The notes beneath the pieces were generated by a model that saw only the letters and a list, made by a program, of their open reading frames with translations, had not been told where the DNA came from and did not search any database. From Companilactobacillus formosensis (GTDB lineage: Bacteria > Bacillota > Bacilli > Lactobacillales > Lactobacillaceae): a DNA stretch of 64,000 nt. The stretch's first letter is position 1. The number at the start of each line of letters is the position of its first letter. Of this stretch, positions 9,107 to 17,724 are shown in pieces. The DNA is taken from assembly GCF_005405305.1 (NCBI RefSeq), contig NZ_BJDU01000001.1, positions 246,791 to 310,790 on the forward strand. The letters run 5' to 3'. The position numbers were made by a program, and so were the translations under genes.

Positions 9107-9745
9107 TTGAAGTTTGATAAATTCAAGGATCAAAATAAAGACGAGCTCTCATTGATTGAGGTTGCCTATGAGATTCTCAACAACAATAATAAAGAAGTAA
9201 TGAATTTCTCAGATATCGTTAACGAAATGCAAGACTACTTAGGTAAGTCTGACGAAGATATCAAGAGAGCACTTCCACAATTCTATACAGATTTGAATAA
9301 TGATGGAAGTTTTCTTTCACTCGGCGAAAATGTTTGGGGTCTACGTAAGTGGTATCCATATGATTCAGTCGACGAAGAGGTAAATCACCCAGAAGATAAT
9401 GGTACTGAAAATGCTCATAAAGCTGCTCAAAAGGTTAATGCCTTCTTGAGTGAAGATGATGACGACGATGATGTTGTCGATTATGATGATGACAGTGACC
9501 TAAATGTATCTGACATGGATGATGACGATGACAGTGATGGCTCATCAAATAATGGACCGGACTTGTCTAAGTTCACTAATTCAGATTTAACATCAGTTGA
9601 TGATGACGACGACGATGAACATGATGATTCATTGGAAGACGGTATTGAGGGACAATTATCAGAATTTGATGCTGACGATGACGACGAAGATATCGACTTG
9701 TCTGACCAAGATGATGACGACGATGACGATGATGATGAAGAATAG
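9107..9745 (+). CDS. rpoE: RNA polymerase delta subunit
   Basis: Small Gram-positive RNA polymerase subunit that speeds recycling and makes transcription sensitive to initiating NTP levels. The N-terminal folded HARE-HTH domain spans about residues 1-90 (LSLIEVAYEILNNNN, then FYTDLNNDGSFLSLGENVWGLR). The rest, about residues 115-212, is a highly acidic disordered tail made mostly of Asp and Glu, several runs exceeding five Asp in a row. The start is TTG at 9107 after GAAAGGAC. At 212 aa it is longer than B. subtilis delta (173 aa); the excess is in the acidic tail. pyrG follows, as in B. subtilis. Confidence 0.95.
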   Translation: MKFDKFKDQNKDELSLIEVAYEILNNNNKEVMNFSDIVNEMQDYLGKSDEDIKRALPQFYTDLNNDGSFLSLGENVWGLRKWYPYDSVDEEVNHPEDNGTENAHKAAQKVNAFLSEDDDDDDVVDYDDDSDLNVSDMDDDDDSDGSSNNGPDLSKFTNSDLTSVDDDDDDEHDDSLEDGIEGQLSEFDADDDDEDIDLSDQDDDDDDDDDEE

Positions 9746-9780
9746 TTAAAAAATAATAGTTAAATTTTCGAATTAAAAGT

Positions 9781-9877
9781 TTGACGACTCGAACATATCA
9801 CGGTATTATATAGTTCGGGCTCTATTAGATAGACAAATTCAAGTTCCCTGTTCATGTTGAATAGGGGACTTTTTTAT
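9781..9877 (+). promoter_or_regulatory. pyrG promoter and CTP-responsive leader attenuator
   Basis: TTGACG (9781-9786), a 17-base spacer and TATTAT (9804-9809); the expected start site is GGGCTC at 9817. A 13-bp hairpin (9841-9853 with 9859-9871) and a T-run form a terminator before pyrG. In B. subtilis the pyrG transcript also begins GGGCUC; low CTP causes stuttering that adds G residues, and the poly-G end pairs with the pyrimidine-rich 5' arm of the terminator. The arm here is AAGTTCCCTGTTC, so the same mechanism is predicted. Confidence 0.75.
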
Positions 9878-9921
9878 TTTTGCGAGTAAGAAATCCCTAG
9901 AATTAGTATGTGGAGGAAGTT

Positions 9922-11535
9922 ATGACTAAATACATTTTTATTACAGGTGGAGTTGTTTCATCATTAGGTAAGGGAATTGTTGCCGCATCCCTTGGTAGAC
10001 TATTAAAAAATCGCGGCCTTAAGGTAACAATGCAAAAGTTCGATCCTTATATTAATGTGGACCCTGGTACTATGAGTCCATACCAACACGGTGAAGTTTT
10101 CGTTACTAACGATGGTACAGAAACTGATCTTGACCTTGGACATTACGAAAGATTTATCGATAACGATTTGAACAAATATTCAAACGTTACTACTGGTAAG
10201 ATTTATTCCGAAGTAATTCGTCGCGAACGTCGTGGTGATTACAACGGTGCAACTGTGCAAGTTATTCCACATATTACAGATATGATTAAACAAAAGATTA
10301 TGCGTGCTGCTACAACTACTGATTCAGATGTAATCATTACTGAAGTTGGTGGTACTGTTGGTGATATCGAATCACAACCATACCTAGAAGCATTGCGTCA
10401 AATGAAAGCTGAAGTTGGCTCAGAAAATGTTGTTTACATTCATACATCACTAGTTCCTTACTTGAAGGCTGCTGGCGAAATGAAGACAAAGCCAACACAA
10501 CACAGTGTTAAAGAATTACGTGGAATTGGTATTCAACCTAACATCTTAGTAGTTAGAACAGAAATGCCAATGCCACAAAGCATGAAAGACAAGATTGCTT
10601 CATTCTGTGATGTTGACTCAGAAGCTGTAATCGAATCACTTGATGCAAGTTCACTTTACGATGTTCCTTTGAACCTACAAGCTCAAAACTTCGATGATAT
10701 CGTATGTCGTTACTTGCACTTAGATACAAAACCTGCTGACATGGAACAATGGAACAAATTGGTTAACCGTGTCCACAACTTGAAGCATAAGACAAAGATC
10801 ACAATGGTTGGTAAGTATACAAAATTACAAGATGCTTACATTTCAGTTACAGAAGCACTCCGTTCAGCTGGATACGCTTATAATTCAGAAATAGAGATTG
10901 AAAAAATCTCAGCTGATTTGATCAATGATGATAATGTTGCTGACTATTTGAAGGATTCAGATGGTATCCTAGTACCTGGTGGTTTTGGTAGCCGTGGACT
11001 AGAAGGTATGATTGCTGCTATTAAGTATGCTCGTGAAAACGACGTACCATATCTTGGACTATGTCTAGGTATGCAAATGGCAAGTATTGAATTCGCTAGA
11101 GACGTTGCTGGTATTAAGGATGCAACAACTGGTGAAATTGATGAAAATGCTGCTCATAAGATTATTGATATTATGGCAGATAAAAAAGATGTCGAAGATC
11201 GTGGTGGTACTTTACGTTTGGGTGCTTATCCATGTAAACTAAAACCAGGTACTAAAACAGCTGCTGCTTACGATAATCAATCAGTTATCCAAGAGAGACA
11301 TCGTCACAGATACGAATTCAACAACGAATATCGTAAACAATTTGAAGATCTTGGCTTAGTATTCTCAGGTGTTTCACCAGACAACCACTTGGTTGAAGTA
11401 ATTGAAATTCCTGAAAACAAGTTCTTCATTGCTGCTCAATACCATCCAGAATTCTTGTCAAGACCAACTAAACCAGAAGGACTATTCAAAGCCTTCATCG
11501 GTGCAGCTTCTGGCCTTGAAGAAGACGAAATTTAG
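9922..11535 (+). CDS. pyrG: CTP synthase
   Basis: Converts UTP to CTP with glutamine as ammonia donor. The N-terminal synthetase domain opens with [15 protein letters not shown] and carries [20 protein letters not shown]. The C-terminal class I glutamine amidotransferase has the nucleophile Cys in YLGLCLGMQ and the His-Glu pair in [12 protein letters not shown]. Length is 537 aa from the ATG at 9922, chosen for the GGAGGAAG site directly upstream rather than the in-frame ATG at 9910. Transcribed from its own attenuated promoter; murA follows after 37 bases. Confidence 0.98.
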   Translation: MTKYIFITGGVVSSLGKGIVAASLGRLLKNRGLKVTMQKFDPYINVDPGTMSPYQHGEVFVTNDGTETDLDLGHYERFIDNDLNKYSNVTTGKIYSEVIRRERRGDYNGATVQVIPHITDMIKQKIMRAATTTDSDVIITEVGGTVGDIESQPYLEALRQMKAEVGSENVVYIHTSLVPYLKAAGEMKTKPTQHSVKELRGIGIQPNILVVRTEMPMPQSMKDKIASFCDVDSEAVIESLDASSLYDVPLNLQAQNFDDIVCRYLHLDTKPADMEQWNKLVNRVHNLKHKTKITMVGKYTKLQDAYISVTEALRSAGYAYNSEIEIEKISADLINDDNVADYLKDSDGILVPGGFGSRGLEGMIAAIKYARENDVPYLGLCLGMQMASIEFARDVAGIKDATTGEIDENAAHKIIDIMADKKDVEDRGGTLRLGAYPCKLKPGTKTAAAYDNQSVIQERHRHRYEFNNEYRKQFEDLGLVFSGVSPDNHLVEVIEIPENKFFIAAQYHPEFLSRPTKPEGLFKAFIGAASGLEEDEI

Positions 11536-11572
11536 TCTTCCTTAGTAGTCAAATATAGTTAGGAAAAAGCTT

Positions 11573-12853
11573 ATGCAAAAACTTGTAATCAACGGTGGAA
11601 AGAAATTGTCGGGTGAAGTGACAATTGGTGGTGCCAAAAATAGCACTGTAGCTTTGATACCAGCGGCCATTTTATCCGATACACCTGTAGTATTAGATTC
11701 TGTTCCACAAATTAGAGATGTAAAAAATTTACGTTCTATTTTGAAAGATATGAACGTTACTTCAGAAATGAATAATGATGTATTGCGAATTGATCCGACA
11801 AAGATCCAATTTGCTGAATTACCAAGTGGTAAAGTTAGCAGTTTGCGAGCCTCATATTATTTTATGGGTGCAATGCTGGGACGATTCGGTAAAGCTGTAG
11901 TCGGATTTCCCGGTGGTGACGATATTGGACCACGTCCTATTGATCAACATATCAAGGGATTTGAAGCATTAGGTGCACACGTTGAGAACAAACATGGGCA
12001 GATCATTATCACAACTCCTGAAGAAGGTCTTAAGGGAGCTAAAATCTTTTTAGATATGGTTTCAGTAGGGGCAACGATCAACGTTATTCTGGCAGCTGTC
12101 AAAGCTAAAGGAACAACTGTGATTGAAAATGCCGCAAAGGAACCGGAAATTATTGATTTAGCAACTTTCTTAAATAACATGGGTGCTGTCATCCGTGGTG
12201 TCGGAACGGAAACTATCCGTATCGAAGGAGTGGATACATTACGTTCTAACAATGCTCATACGATTATTCCTGATCGAATTGAAGCTGGAACTTATTTGAG
12301 TTTAGCCGCTGCTTGTGGTGGTGGTATTTTGGTTAAGAATATCATTAGTGAACATTTGGATGCCTTTTTGGCAAAACTTGATGAAATGGGTGTTAATTTG
12401 GAAGTCGGCGAAGACAGTATTTATGTCAAACCATCACCTGAATTAAAAGCTGTGAATATCAAGACGATGCCATATCCAGGTTTTGCGACTGATTTGCAAC
12501 AACCAATCACACCTTTGTTAATGCAAGCTAATGGCGATGCAATGATTATCGACACAATTTATCCTAAGCGAGTCAAACATATTGCCCAATTAACAAAAAT
12601 GGGTGCCAATATCACTAGTGAAAATGATTTGATCTTCGTTCACGGTGGTGCCAAGTTAAAAGGTGCTAACGTGTCTGCTGATGAAATTAGAGCTGGTGCT
12701 TGTTTGATGATTGCCGGGCTGTTAGCTCAAGGTCAAACAGTGATCGATCATGCGGAAAATATCTTGCGTGGTTATGATCAAGTAGTTTGGAAATTACATT
12801 GTTTAGGTGCTGACGTCAAATTGATTGGTGAAGACGATTTAGTAGAATCTTGA
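11573..12853 (+). CDS. murA: UDP-GlcNAc enolpyruvyl transferase with Asp at the Cys115 position
   Basis: First committed step of peptidoglycan synthesis: transfer of enolpyruvate from PEP to UDP-GlcNAc. The two-lobed EPSP-synthase fold is evident from [16 protein letters not shown] near the N-terminus and [10 protein letters not shown] in the C-terminal half. The active-site loop reads [16 protein letters not shown], with Asp116 (codon 11918-11920) where E. coli has Cys115. That Cys is alkylated by fosfomycin; Asp variants stay active and resist the drug. Length 426 aa. The position after pyrG matches other Firmicutes; which of the two usual paralogues (MurA1/MurA2) this is cannot be settled here. 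Confidence 0.95.
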   Translation: MQKLVINGGKKLSGEVTIGGAKNSTVALIPAAILSDTPVVLDSVPQIRDVKNLRSILKDMNVTSEMNNDVLRIDPTKIQFAELPSGKVSSLRASYYFMGAMLGRFGKAVVGFPGGDDIGPRPIDQHIKGFEALGAHVENKHGQIIITTPEEGLKGAKIFLDMVSVGATINVILAAVKAKGTTVIENAAKEPEIIDLATFLNNMGAVIRGVGTETIRIEGVDTLRSNNAHTIIPDRIEAGTYLSLAAACGGGILVKNIISEHLDAFLAKLDEMGVNLEVGEDSIYVKPSPELKAVNIKTMPYPGFATDLQQPITPLLMQANGDAMIIDTIYPKRVKHIAQLTKMGANITSENDLIFVHGGAKLKGANVSADEIRAGACLMIAGLLAQGQTVIDHAENILRGYDQVVWKLHCLGADVKLIGEDDLVES

Positions 12854-13037
12854 CATTAAAGAATTAACCTGATAAATTTATTTATATCAAATACAGAGGG
12901 GAAGTGCGCCGTTGAGAAACTAAGCTAGAGTTTTAAATTATACAAATATAGAAATATATGGTGTAGTTTAGCTCGGCTTAAATTCTCAACAGTGCTTCCT
13001 GTAAAAAGGGAGGACGCTGTTTAGCGTTCTTTTTTTT
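12850..13037 (+). promoter_or_regulatory. Promoter and ribosome-mediated attenuator of the ABC-F gene
   Basis: TTGACA (12850-12855, overlapping the murA stop) and TAAATT (12873-12878) form a plausible promoter. The leader can fold three ways: GGAAG + GTTGAGAA (12900-12918) with TTCTCAAC + CTTCC (12983-12999); an alternative CAGTG + TTCCT (12990-13000) with AGGGA + CGCTG (13007-13019); and the terminator GGACGCT/AGCGTTC (13012-13029) plus T-run. A possible three-codon reading frame GTG CGC CGT TGA (12904-12915) lies in the first arm. Ribosome stalling there would favour the antiterminator, as known for other ABC-F resistance genes. Confidence 0.65.
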
Positions 13038-13081
13038 GTGCGCTTAAGTCGACTGATCGACACCTTGTGAGGTGTTGTTTT

Positions 13082-14578
13082 ATGGGAACAATTCAAATAG
13101 AAAATGTTAGTTTTAAATATGATCAAATGATGGACAATTTGTTCGATTCCCTGAATTTAAAAATCGATGAAAGTTGGAAACTCGGATTAATCGGTCGCAA
13201 TGGTCGTGGTAAGACGACGTTATTAAAGATGCTGTTGGGGCAGTTGAAATACAGTGGTCGAATAGTTTCCAATTTGAATTTTTATTATTATCCACAGACA
13301 GTTGTGAATAAAGAATTATTGACTATTTATGTAGTAAAGGAAATTACTCAATTAGAGGACTATGAACTTTGGAAAATTGAAGTCGAGCTTGATAAATTAA
13401 AAGTCGACCAAAAGGTTCTTCAGCAGCGATTCGCCACTTTAAGTCCTGGAGAAAGAACCAAAGTTTTATTGGCAATTTTATTCGTCGATGAATCAGGGTT
13501 TCAATTGATTGATGAACCGACTAATCACTTAGATATTGAAGGTCGTCAAATTGTTGCAGATTATTTAAAGAGTAAAAAGGGTTTTATCGTAATTTCCCAC
13601 GATAAGAGTTTCTTAAATTCAGTGATTGATCACGTTATTTCTATCAATCGCAGTGATGTTTCGGTATACAAGGGGAATTTTGATACATGGCAAACGCAAT
13701 GGGAATTACAAAATCAAACTGAAGCAGATGAAAAGGAACAATTACAAAAAGATATCAATCGTCTGCATGAGACTGCCGTTAAACGTGAAAATTGGTCGCG
13801 TCAAACCGAGGCACATAAGAACCGTAAACAATATCATGAAAAAGTTCATCTTGATAAGGGCTTTATTGGAACTAAGGCCGCTAAGATGATGAAGAAGGCT
13901 AAAGCAGCTGAAAATCGAGTTAATTCGGCAATCGATGAGAAGAAAACTTTGTTGAAAAACATCGAAATCGAAGCACCGATAGAATTAAACTACGAAAAAA
14001 GAAATCATCCTGACTTTTTTGTCCAAGTAGAAAACTTAACCTTAAAACATGACAATATAATGACGCCAAAAACGAGTTTTAAGGTCAAACGCAATCAAGT
14101 CGTGGCAATTATTGGACCGAATGGTATTGGCAAGACGACTATTTTTAGACAGATTCTTGGCCTACCACAGCCTTTTACACAAGCAGGCAATATTCGAGTA
14201 GCCAACAATTTAAAAATCTCTTATTTGCGACAAGATAACGAATTAAAAGGAACTATTACCCAATTAGCTGAACAAAAAAAGATTGAGGTTGAATTAGTTT
14301 TCTCTAATTTGCGAAAATTAGGCTTTGAACGTTATCTTTTTGATCAACCTGTGGAAAAAATGAGTCAAGGGCAACGACGTAAAGTTGCTTTAGCTCTGAG
14401 TTTGTCTGAAGTTGCTAACTTGTATTTCTGGGATGAGCCACTGAATTATTTGGATGTCATTACTCGTCAACAAATTATTGAAGCCATCCAAAAACAGCAT
14501 CCGACTATGCTTTTGATTGATCACGACCAAGATTTGATAGATGCAGTTTCCAGTGTAAAAGTCAATTTACATCATTAG
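13082..14578 (+). CDS. ABC-F ribosome protection protein, Lsa-like
   Basis: Cytosolic twin-ATPase with no membrane domain. First Walker A is IGRNGRGKTT (residues 37-46), the signature SPGERTK and Walker B FQLIDEPTNHLDI follow; a charged linker (roughly 190-290) precedes the second Walker A GPNGIGKTT (345-353), MSQGQRRK and a divergent Walker B FWDEPLNYLD. The N-terminus (NWKLGLIGRNGRGKTT-like) and overall size of 498 aa resemble Lsa proteins, which dislodge lincosamides, streptogramin A and pleuromutilins from the ribosome. The start at 13082 is chosen for family fit. The attenuator upstream supports an antibiotic-induced role, but the drug spectrum is unproven. Confidence 0.82.
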   Translation: MGTIQIENVSFKYDQMMDNLFDSLNLKIDESWKLGLIGRNGRGKTTLLKMLLGQLKYSGRIVSNLNFYYYPQTVVNKELLTIYVVKEITQLEDYELWKIEVELDKLKVDQKVLQQRFATLSPGERTKVLLAILFVDESGFQLIDEPTNHLDIEGRQIVADYLKSKKGFIVISHDKSFLNSVIDHVISINRSDVSVYKGNFDTWQTQWELQNQTEADEKEQLQKDINRLHETAVKRENWSRQTEAHKNRKQYHEKVHLDKGFIGTKAAKMMKKAKAAENRVNSAIDEKKTLLKNIEIEAPIELNYEKRNHPDFFVQVENLTLKHDNIMTPKTSFKVKRNQVVAIIGPNGIGKTTIFRQILGLPQPFTQAGNIRVANNLKISYLRQDNELKGTITQLAEQKKIEVELVFSNLRKLGFERYLFDQPVEKMSQGQRRKVALALSLSEVANLYFWDEPLNYLDVITRQQIIEAIQKQHPTMLLIDHDQDLIDAVSSVKVNLHH

Positions 14579-14585
14579 AATTGTG

Positions 14586-14614
14586 TTGAATAATTAGCTA
14601 ACTCATGATATTAT
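14586..14614 (+). promoter_or_regulatory. Predicted promoter of rpmE2
   Basis: TTGAAT (14586-14591), 17-base spacer, TATTAT (14609-14614) preceded by TGA, an extended -10. It lies 65 bases before the rpmE2 start. No Zur-type operator was recognised. Confidence 0.6.
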
Positions 14615-14678
14615 TAGACACTGTTAGTAATTTAATCTATATTTCTGTAAAAGATTTATGGCAAAGGAGCGACATAGA

Positions 14679-14927
14679 ATGAAACAAGGAATTCATCCAG
14701 AGTACCGCCAAGTTGTATTTATGGATTCATCAACAGGTAAGAAATTCTTAGCTGGTTCAACAATGAACTCACAAGAAACAACTGATTATGAAGGTACAGA
14801 ATACCCATTGATTCGTGTTGAAATCTCATCAGATTCACATCCTTTCTATACTGGTAAACAAAAGTTTGCTCAAGCAGATGGACGTATCGATCGTTTCAAC
14901 AAGAAATATGGCTTGCAAAACAAGTAA
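14679..14927 (+). CDS. rpmE2: Ribosomal protein L31, type B (zinc-independent)
   Basis: Small protein at the ribosomal subunit interface. [20 protein letters not shown] and [20 protein letters not shown] identify L31. There is no CXXC pair, so this is the zinc-free type B form, which many bacteria use when zinc is scarce but which is often the only copy in lactobacilli. 82 aa from the ATG at 14679, with AAAGGAGC upstream. Single-gene transcript with promoter and terminator. Confidence 0.96.
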   Translation: MKQGIHPEYRQVVFMDSSTGKKFLAGSTMNSQETTDYEGTEYPLIRVEISSDSHPFYTGKQKFAQADGRIDRFNKKYGLQNK

Positions 14928-14933
14928 AAAAAA

Positions 14934-14960
14934 GTCATCCAAAACGGATGGCTTATTTTT
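14934..14960 (+). terminator. Bidirectional terminator between rpmE2 and the MFS gene
   Basis: GTCATCC/GGATGGC hairpin (14934-14952) with As before and Ts after it, so it can end both convergent transcripts. It touches the stop codon of the MFS gene. Confidence 0.8.
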
Positions 14961-16191
14961 TTGCACTTATATTCTTTTTTCGTGATTTCAAATGGGTAAA
15001 GACCCAACCAAAGTTGATCAAGGCCAAAAAACTAGTACTCAAGAACACAGCTGAATAACTAAGAACACTAGAAATCGATGAACCAAGTAGTGGTCCACAG
15101 ACGTTACCAACTGATTGGAAGGACTGGTTGTAACCGAAGACTCTTCCGGTATATTTGGCGTCAGTATATTTGGCTAAAATCGTTTGAACTTGTGGAACTA
15201 GACAGGCATCGGAGATACCGACTAAGAATCTTAAGATGGCTAGTTGCCAGACGTTAGTTACAAACGCTTGTGGGATGTAGACTAAGACGGCAAAAATCAA
15301 ACCACCGATCAAGATTTTACCAGTACCGATCTTGTCACCTAAAGCCCCAAATCTTGGAGCGGCGATAATATTAGCAATCCCCGGCATTGCCGCTACAACT
15401 CCGGCTACTAAAGTAACTTGACTAGAGCCGTGCATCAATTGTTTGACGTACAAACTGATGATAGGATTGATCGAATTATTTGAAGTTTGGATAATCATCG
15501 TCGTGACGAACATTGCCAAAATCAAATTAGGATTTTTCAACTTGTGGAAAATTTCTTTAGTCGATTCTTCATCTTCTTTAGAAATTGGTTTGAAATCTTC
15601 CTTAATAAAGATCGTGACTAAAATAAACGCTATGAATAGCAATGAACCGGTTATCATAAAGGGAATTCGATAACCGAGGTATTGAGCAATAACACCACCG
15701 ACCAATGGACCTAACAAAGTACCAGAGATAACTCCGGTATTCAAAGTCCCTAAGGCTTTTCCACTTTCAGATCTAGGAGCTGTGGAGGCAATTAAGGTGT
15801 TGGAGTTACTAACGAATCCGGAAAAGACACCTTGTAGGAGTCTTAAGACAACTAATTGCCAAGGGGCAGTTACGAAGGCCTGTAGGAAAATAACAATGGC
15901 CATACCAAGTGATGCCCGAATCAACATCAACTTGCGACCTTTTCGATCAGCTATTTTACCCCAAACAGGGGAGATGATCGCCATGACAAGAAATGTCGAT
16001 GAAAAGGCGATACCATTCCAAATAACGAGCTGACTTTTTGTGAAATTACCTAACTGGTTAATGTATAATGGCATAAAGGGTGTTATCATACTAAAGCCAA
16101 TACCTGATACAAAGGTACTGAACCAGAGAACAATTAGATTTTTCTTCCAATAGTTGTTCGGCTGCTCAGAATCATTCGTATTAGATGACAT
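14953..16191 (-). CDS. MFS drug-efflux type transporter (DHA1 family)
   Basis: About twelve hydrophobic membrane segments in 412 aa. The loop 2-3 motif is GKIADRKGRKLMLI, and motif C-like GTLLGPLVGG lies in helix 5, typical of proton-driven drug antiporters such as PmrA. The start is ambiguous: ATGs at 16197 and 16191 follow AAAGGA; 16191 gives the better spacing. It is divergent from murF and convergent with rpmE2. No regulator is adjacent, so substrate and control are unknown. Confidence 0.8.
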   Translation of the reverse strand: MSSNTNDSEQPNNYWKKNLIVLWFSTFVSGIGFSMITPFMPLYINQLGNFTKSQLVIWNGIAFSSTFLVMAIISPVWGKIADRKGRKLMLIRASLGMAIVIFLQAFVTAPWQLVVLRLLQGVFSGFVSNSNTLIASTAPRSESGKALGTLNTGVISGTLLGPLVGGVIAQYLGYRIPFMITGSLLFIAFILVTIFIKEDFKPISKEDEESTKEIFHKLKNPNLILAMFVTTMIIQTSNNSINPIISLYVKQLMHGSSQVTLVAGVVAAMPGIANIIAAPRFGALGDKIGTGKILIGGLIFAVLVYIPQAFVTNVWQLAILRFLVGISDACLVPQVQTILAKYTDAKYTGRVFGYNQSFQSVGNVCGPLLGSSISSVLSYSAVFLSTSFLALINFGWVFTHLKSRKKNISAKK

Positions 16192-16279
16192 ATACATCAA
16201 ATCCTTTCTAAGTATCCTAGTATACTCTTTTTAGTAGAATCATATAAAATTATTTTTTTAAAATTGGGGAAGTCTATTC

Positions 16280-17641
16280 ATGAAGATGAAGTTAAAAGAA
16301 GTTTACTCCGCATTAAAAATAGAAGCTGACGACATCAAAGATGTTGAAATCACAGGAGTTTGCTTCGACAGCCGTAAAGCTAAAAAAGGTGATTTATTCT
16401 TTCCATTGCAAGGTCAACGCGATGGACATGAGTTTATTAATAGTGCCATTGAAAATGGAGTTAGTGCAACTATTTGGCAAAGCGACCACGAGATTCCAAA
16501 TGACGATATCGCCTATGTGGTAGTTGAAAATGTTTCAGAAGCTTTTGAGACACTAGCTAAGTATTATTTGAACAAAGTAAATCCTAAGGTTATCGCCGTC
16601 ACTGGTAGCAATGGTAAAACAACTACCAAAGATATGATTGCCAAAGTTTTGAGTACTAGTAACAATGTTGCCAAGACGCCACAAAACTTTAACAATGAAA
16701 TTGGAGTTCCTTTTACGATTTTGAACATGCCAATCAACACTGAAGTATTAGTGGTAGAAATGGGAATGGATCGTCCTGGTCAAATTGATCATTTGAGTAA
16801 TATTGCTAATCCAGATATTTCTGTTATCACAATGATTGGTGAAGCTCATATAGAATTCTTTGGAACACGTGACAAAATTGCTGATGCCAAGATGGAAATT
16901 ACAAATCATCTACAAGAAGACGGAACTTTTGTCTACAACGGGGATGAACCCTTATTATTAGAACGAGCAAAACAAGTCGAACAAGATCAATTGACCTTTG
17001 GAAGTCAGGATTCTAATGATTTGTATGCTACAAAGATTATTCCGGGCAAAACTACTACAAAGTTTTACACAAACAAGTGGCCTGATTTAGAATTCGAAAT
17101 TCCTATGATGGGTGAATACAATGTCAATAATGCTTTGGCAGCCTTATTAGTTGGACGCGCATCACACATTAGACCTAACGCTATGCAAAAGGCATTGCAG
17201 GATTTATTTGTGACTGAAAATCGTACCGAATGGCTCAAAGCTAAAAACGGTGCTGATATTTTGAGCGATGTGTATAACTCTAATCCAACTGCCGCAATTG
17301 AAGTTTTGCACAGTTTAAAGGAGATTCCTACAGGTCGTAAATTGATTGTGTTAGGTGACATGTTGGAACTTGGCGATGCAGCTCAGAGATTACATGAATC
17401 TATAGCAGATCATATCGATCCAAAGGATTTTGAAAAAGTTTATTTAGTCGGTCCAGAAATGAAATATTTACGTGATAAATTAAGTACAAAATATTCAGCC
17501 GATAATTTGCTTTGGTATAGCCAAGATCAGTTGGCCGATTTGACGAAAGATTTACAAAAGGAAATGACACCAGATGACACTGTCTTATTAAAGGCTAGTC
17601 ATGGAATTCATTTAGAAAACGTTTTACATGATTTAATGTAG
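16280..17641 (+). CDS. murF: UDP-MurNAc-tripeptide--D-Ala-D-Ala ligase
   Basis: Adds the terminal dipeptide to the cytoplasmic cell-wall precursor. The ATP-binding motif is AVTGSNGKTTTKD (about residues 106-118), followed by NFNNEIGVPFTIL and the central EMGMDRPGQI and ITMIGEAHIEFFG segments of the Mur ligase fold. Length 453 aa. Lactobacilli may end the stem peptide in D-lactate rather than D-Ala (vancomycin resistance) and this family can be adapted to it; that cannot be read here. alr lies three genes downstream and supplies D-Ala. Confidence 0.95.
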   Translation: MKMKLKEVYSALKIEADDIKDVEITGVCFDSRKAKKGDLFFPLQGQRDGHEFINSAIENGVSATIWQSDHEIPNDDIAYVVVENVSEAFETLAKYYLNKVNPKVIAVTGSNGKTTTKDMIAKVLSTSNNVAKTPQNFNNEIGVPFTILNMPINTEVLVVEMGMDRPGQIDHLSNIANPDISVITMIGEAHIEFFGTRDKIADAKMEITNHLQEDGTFVYNGDEPLLLERAKQVEQDQLTFGSQDSNDLYATKIIPGKTTTKFYTNKWPDLEFEIPMMGEYNVNNALAALLVGRASHIRPNAMQKALQDLFVTENRTEWLKAKNGADILSDVYNSNPTAAIEVLHSLKEIPTGRKLIVLGDMLELGDAAQRLHESIADHIDPKDFEKVYLVGPEMKYLRDKLSTKYSADNLLWYSQDQLADLTKDLQKEMTPDDTVLLKASHGIHLENVLHDLM

Positions 17642-17651
17642 TAGTTGTCAT

Positions 17652-17680
17652 TTGAGTTTGTGTAAAAAACGTGGTAAAGT
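17652..17680 (+). promoter_or_regulatory. Predicted promoter of cshA
   Basis: TTGAGT (17652-17657), 17-base spacer, TAAAGT (17675-17680) with TGG immediately before it (extended -10). Located in the 83-base gap after murF. Confidence 0.5.
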
Positions 17681-17724
17681 AGTCAAATTGTTATTTATCG
17701 TGTTTTAAAAAATGGAGGACATTT

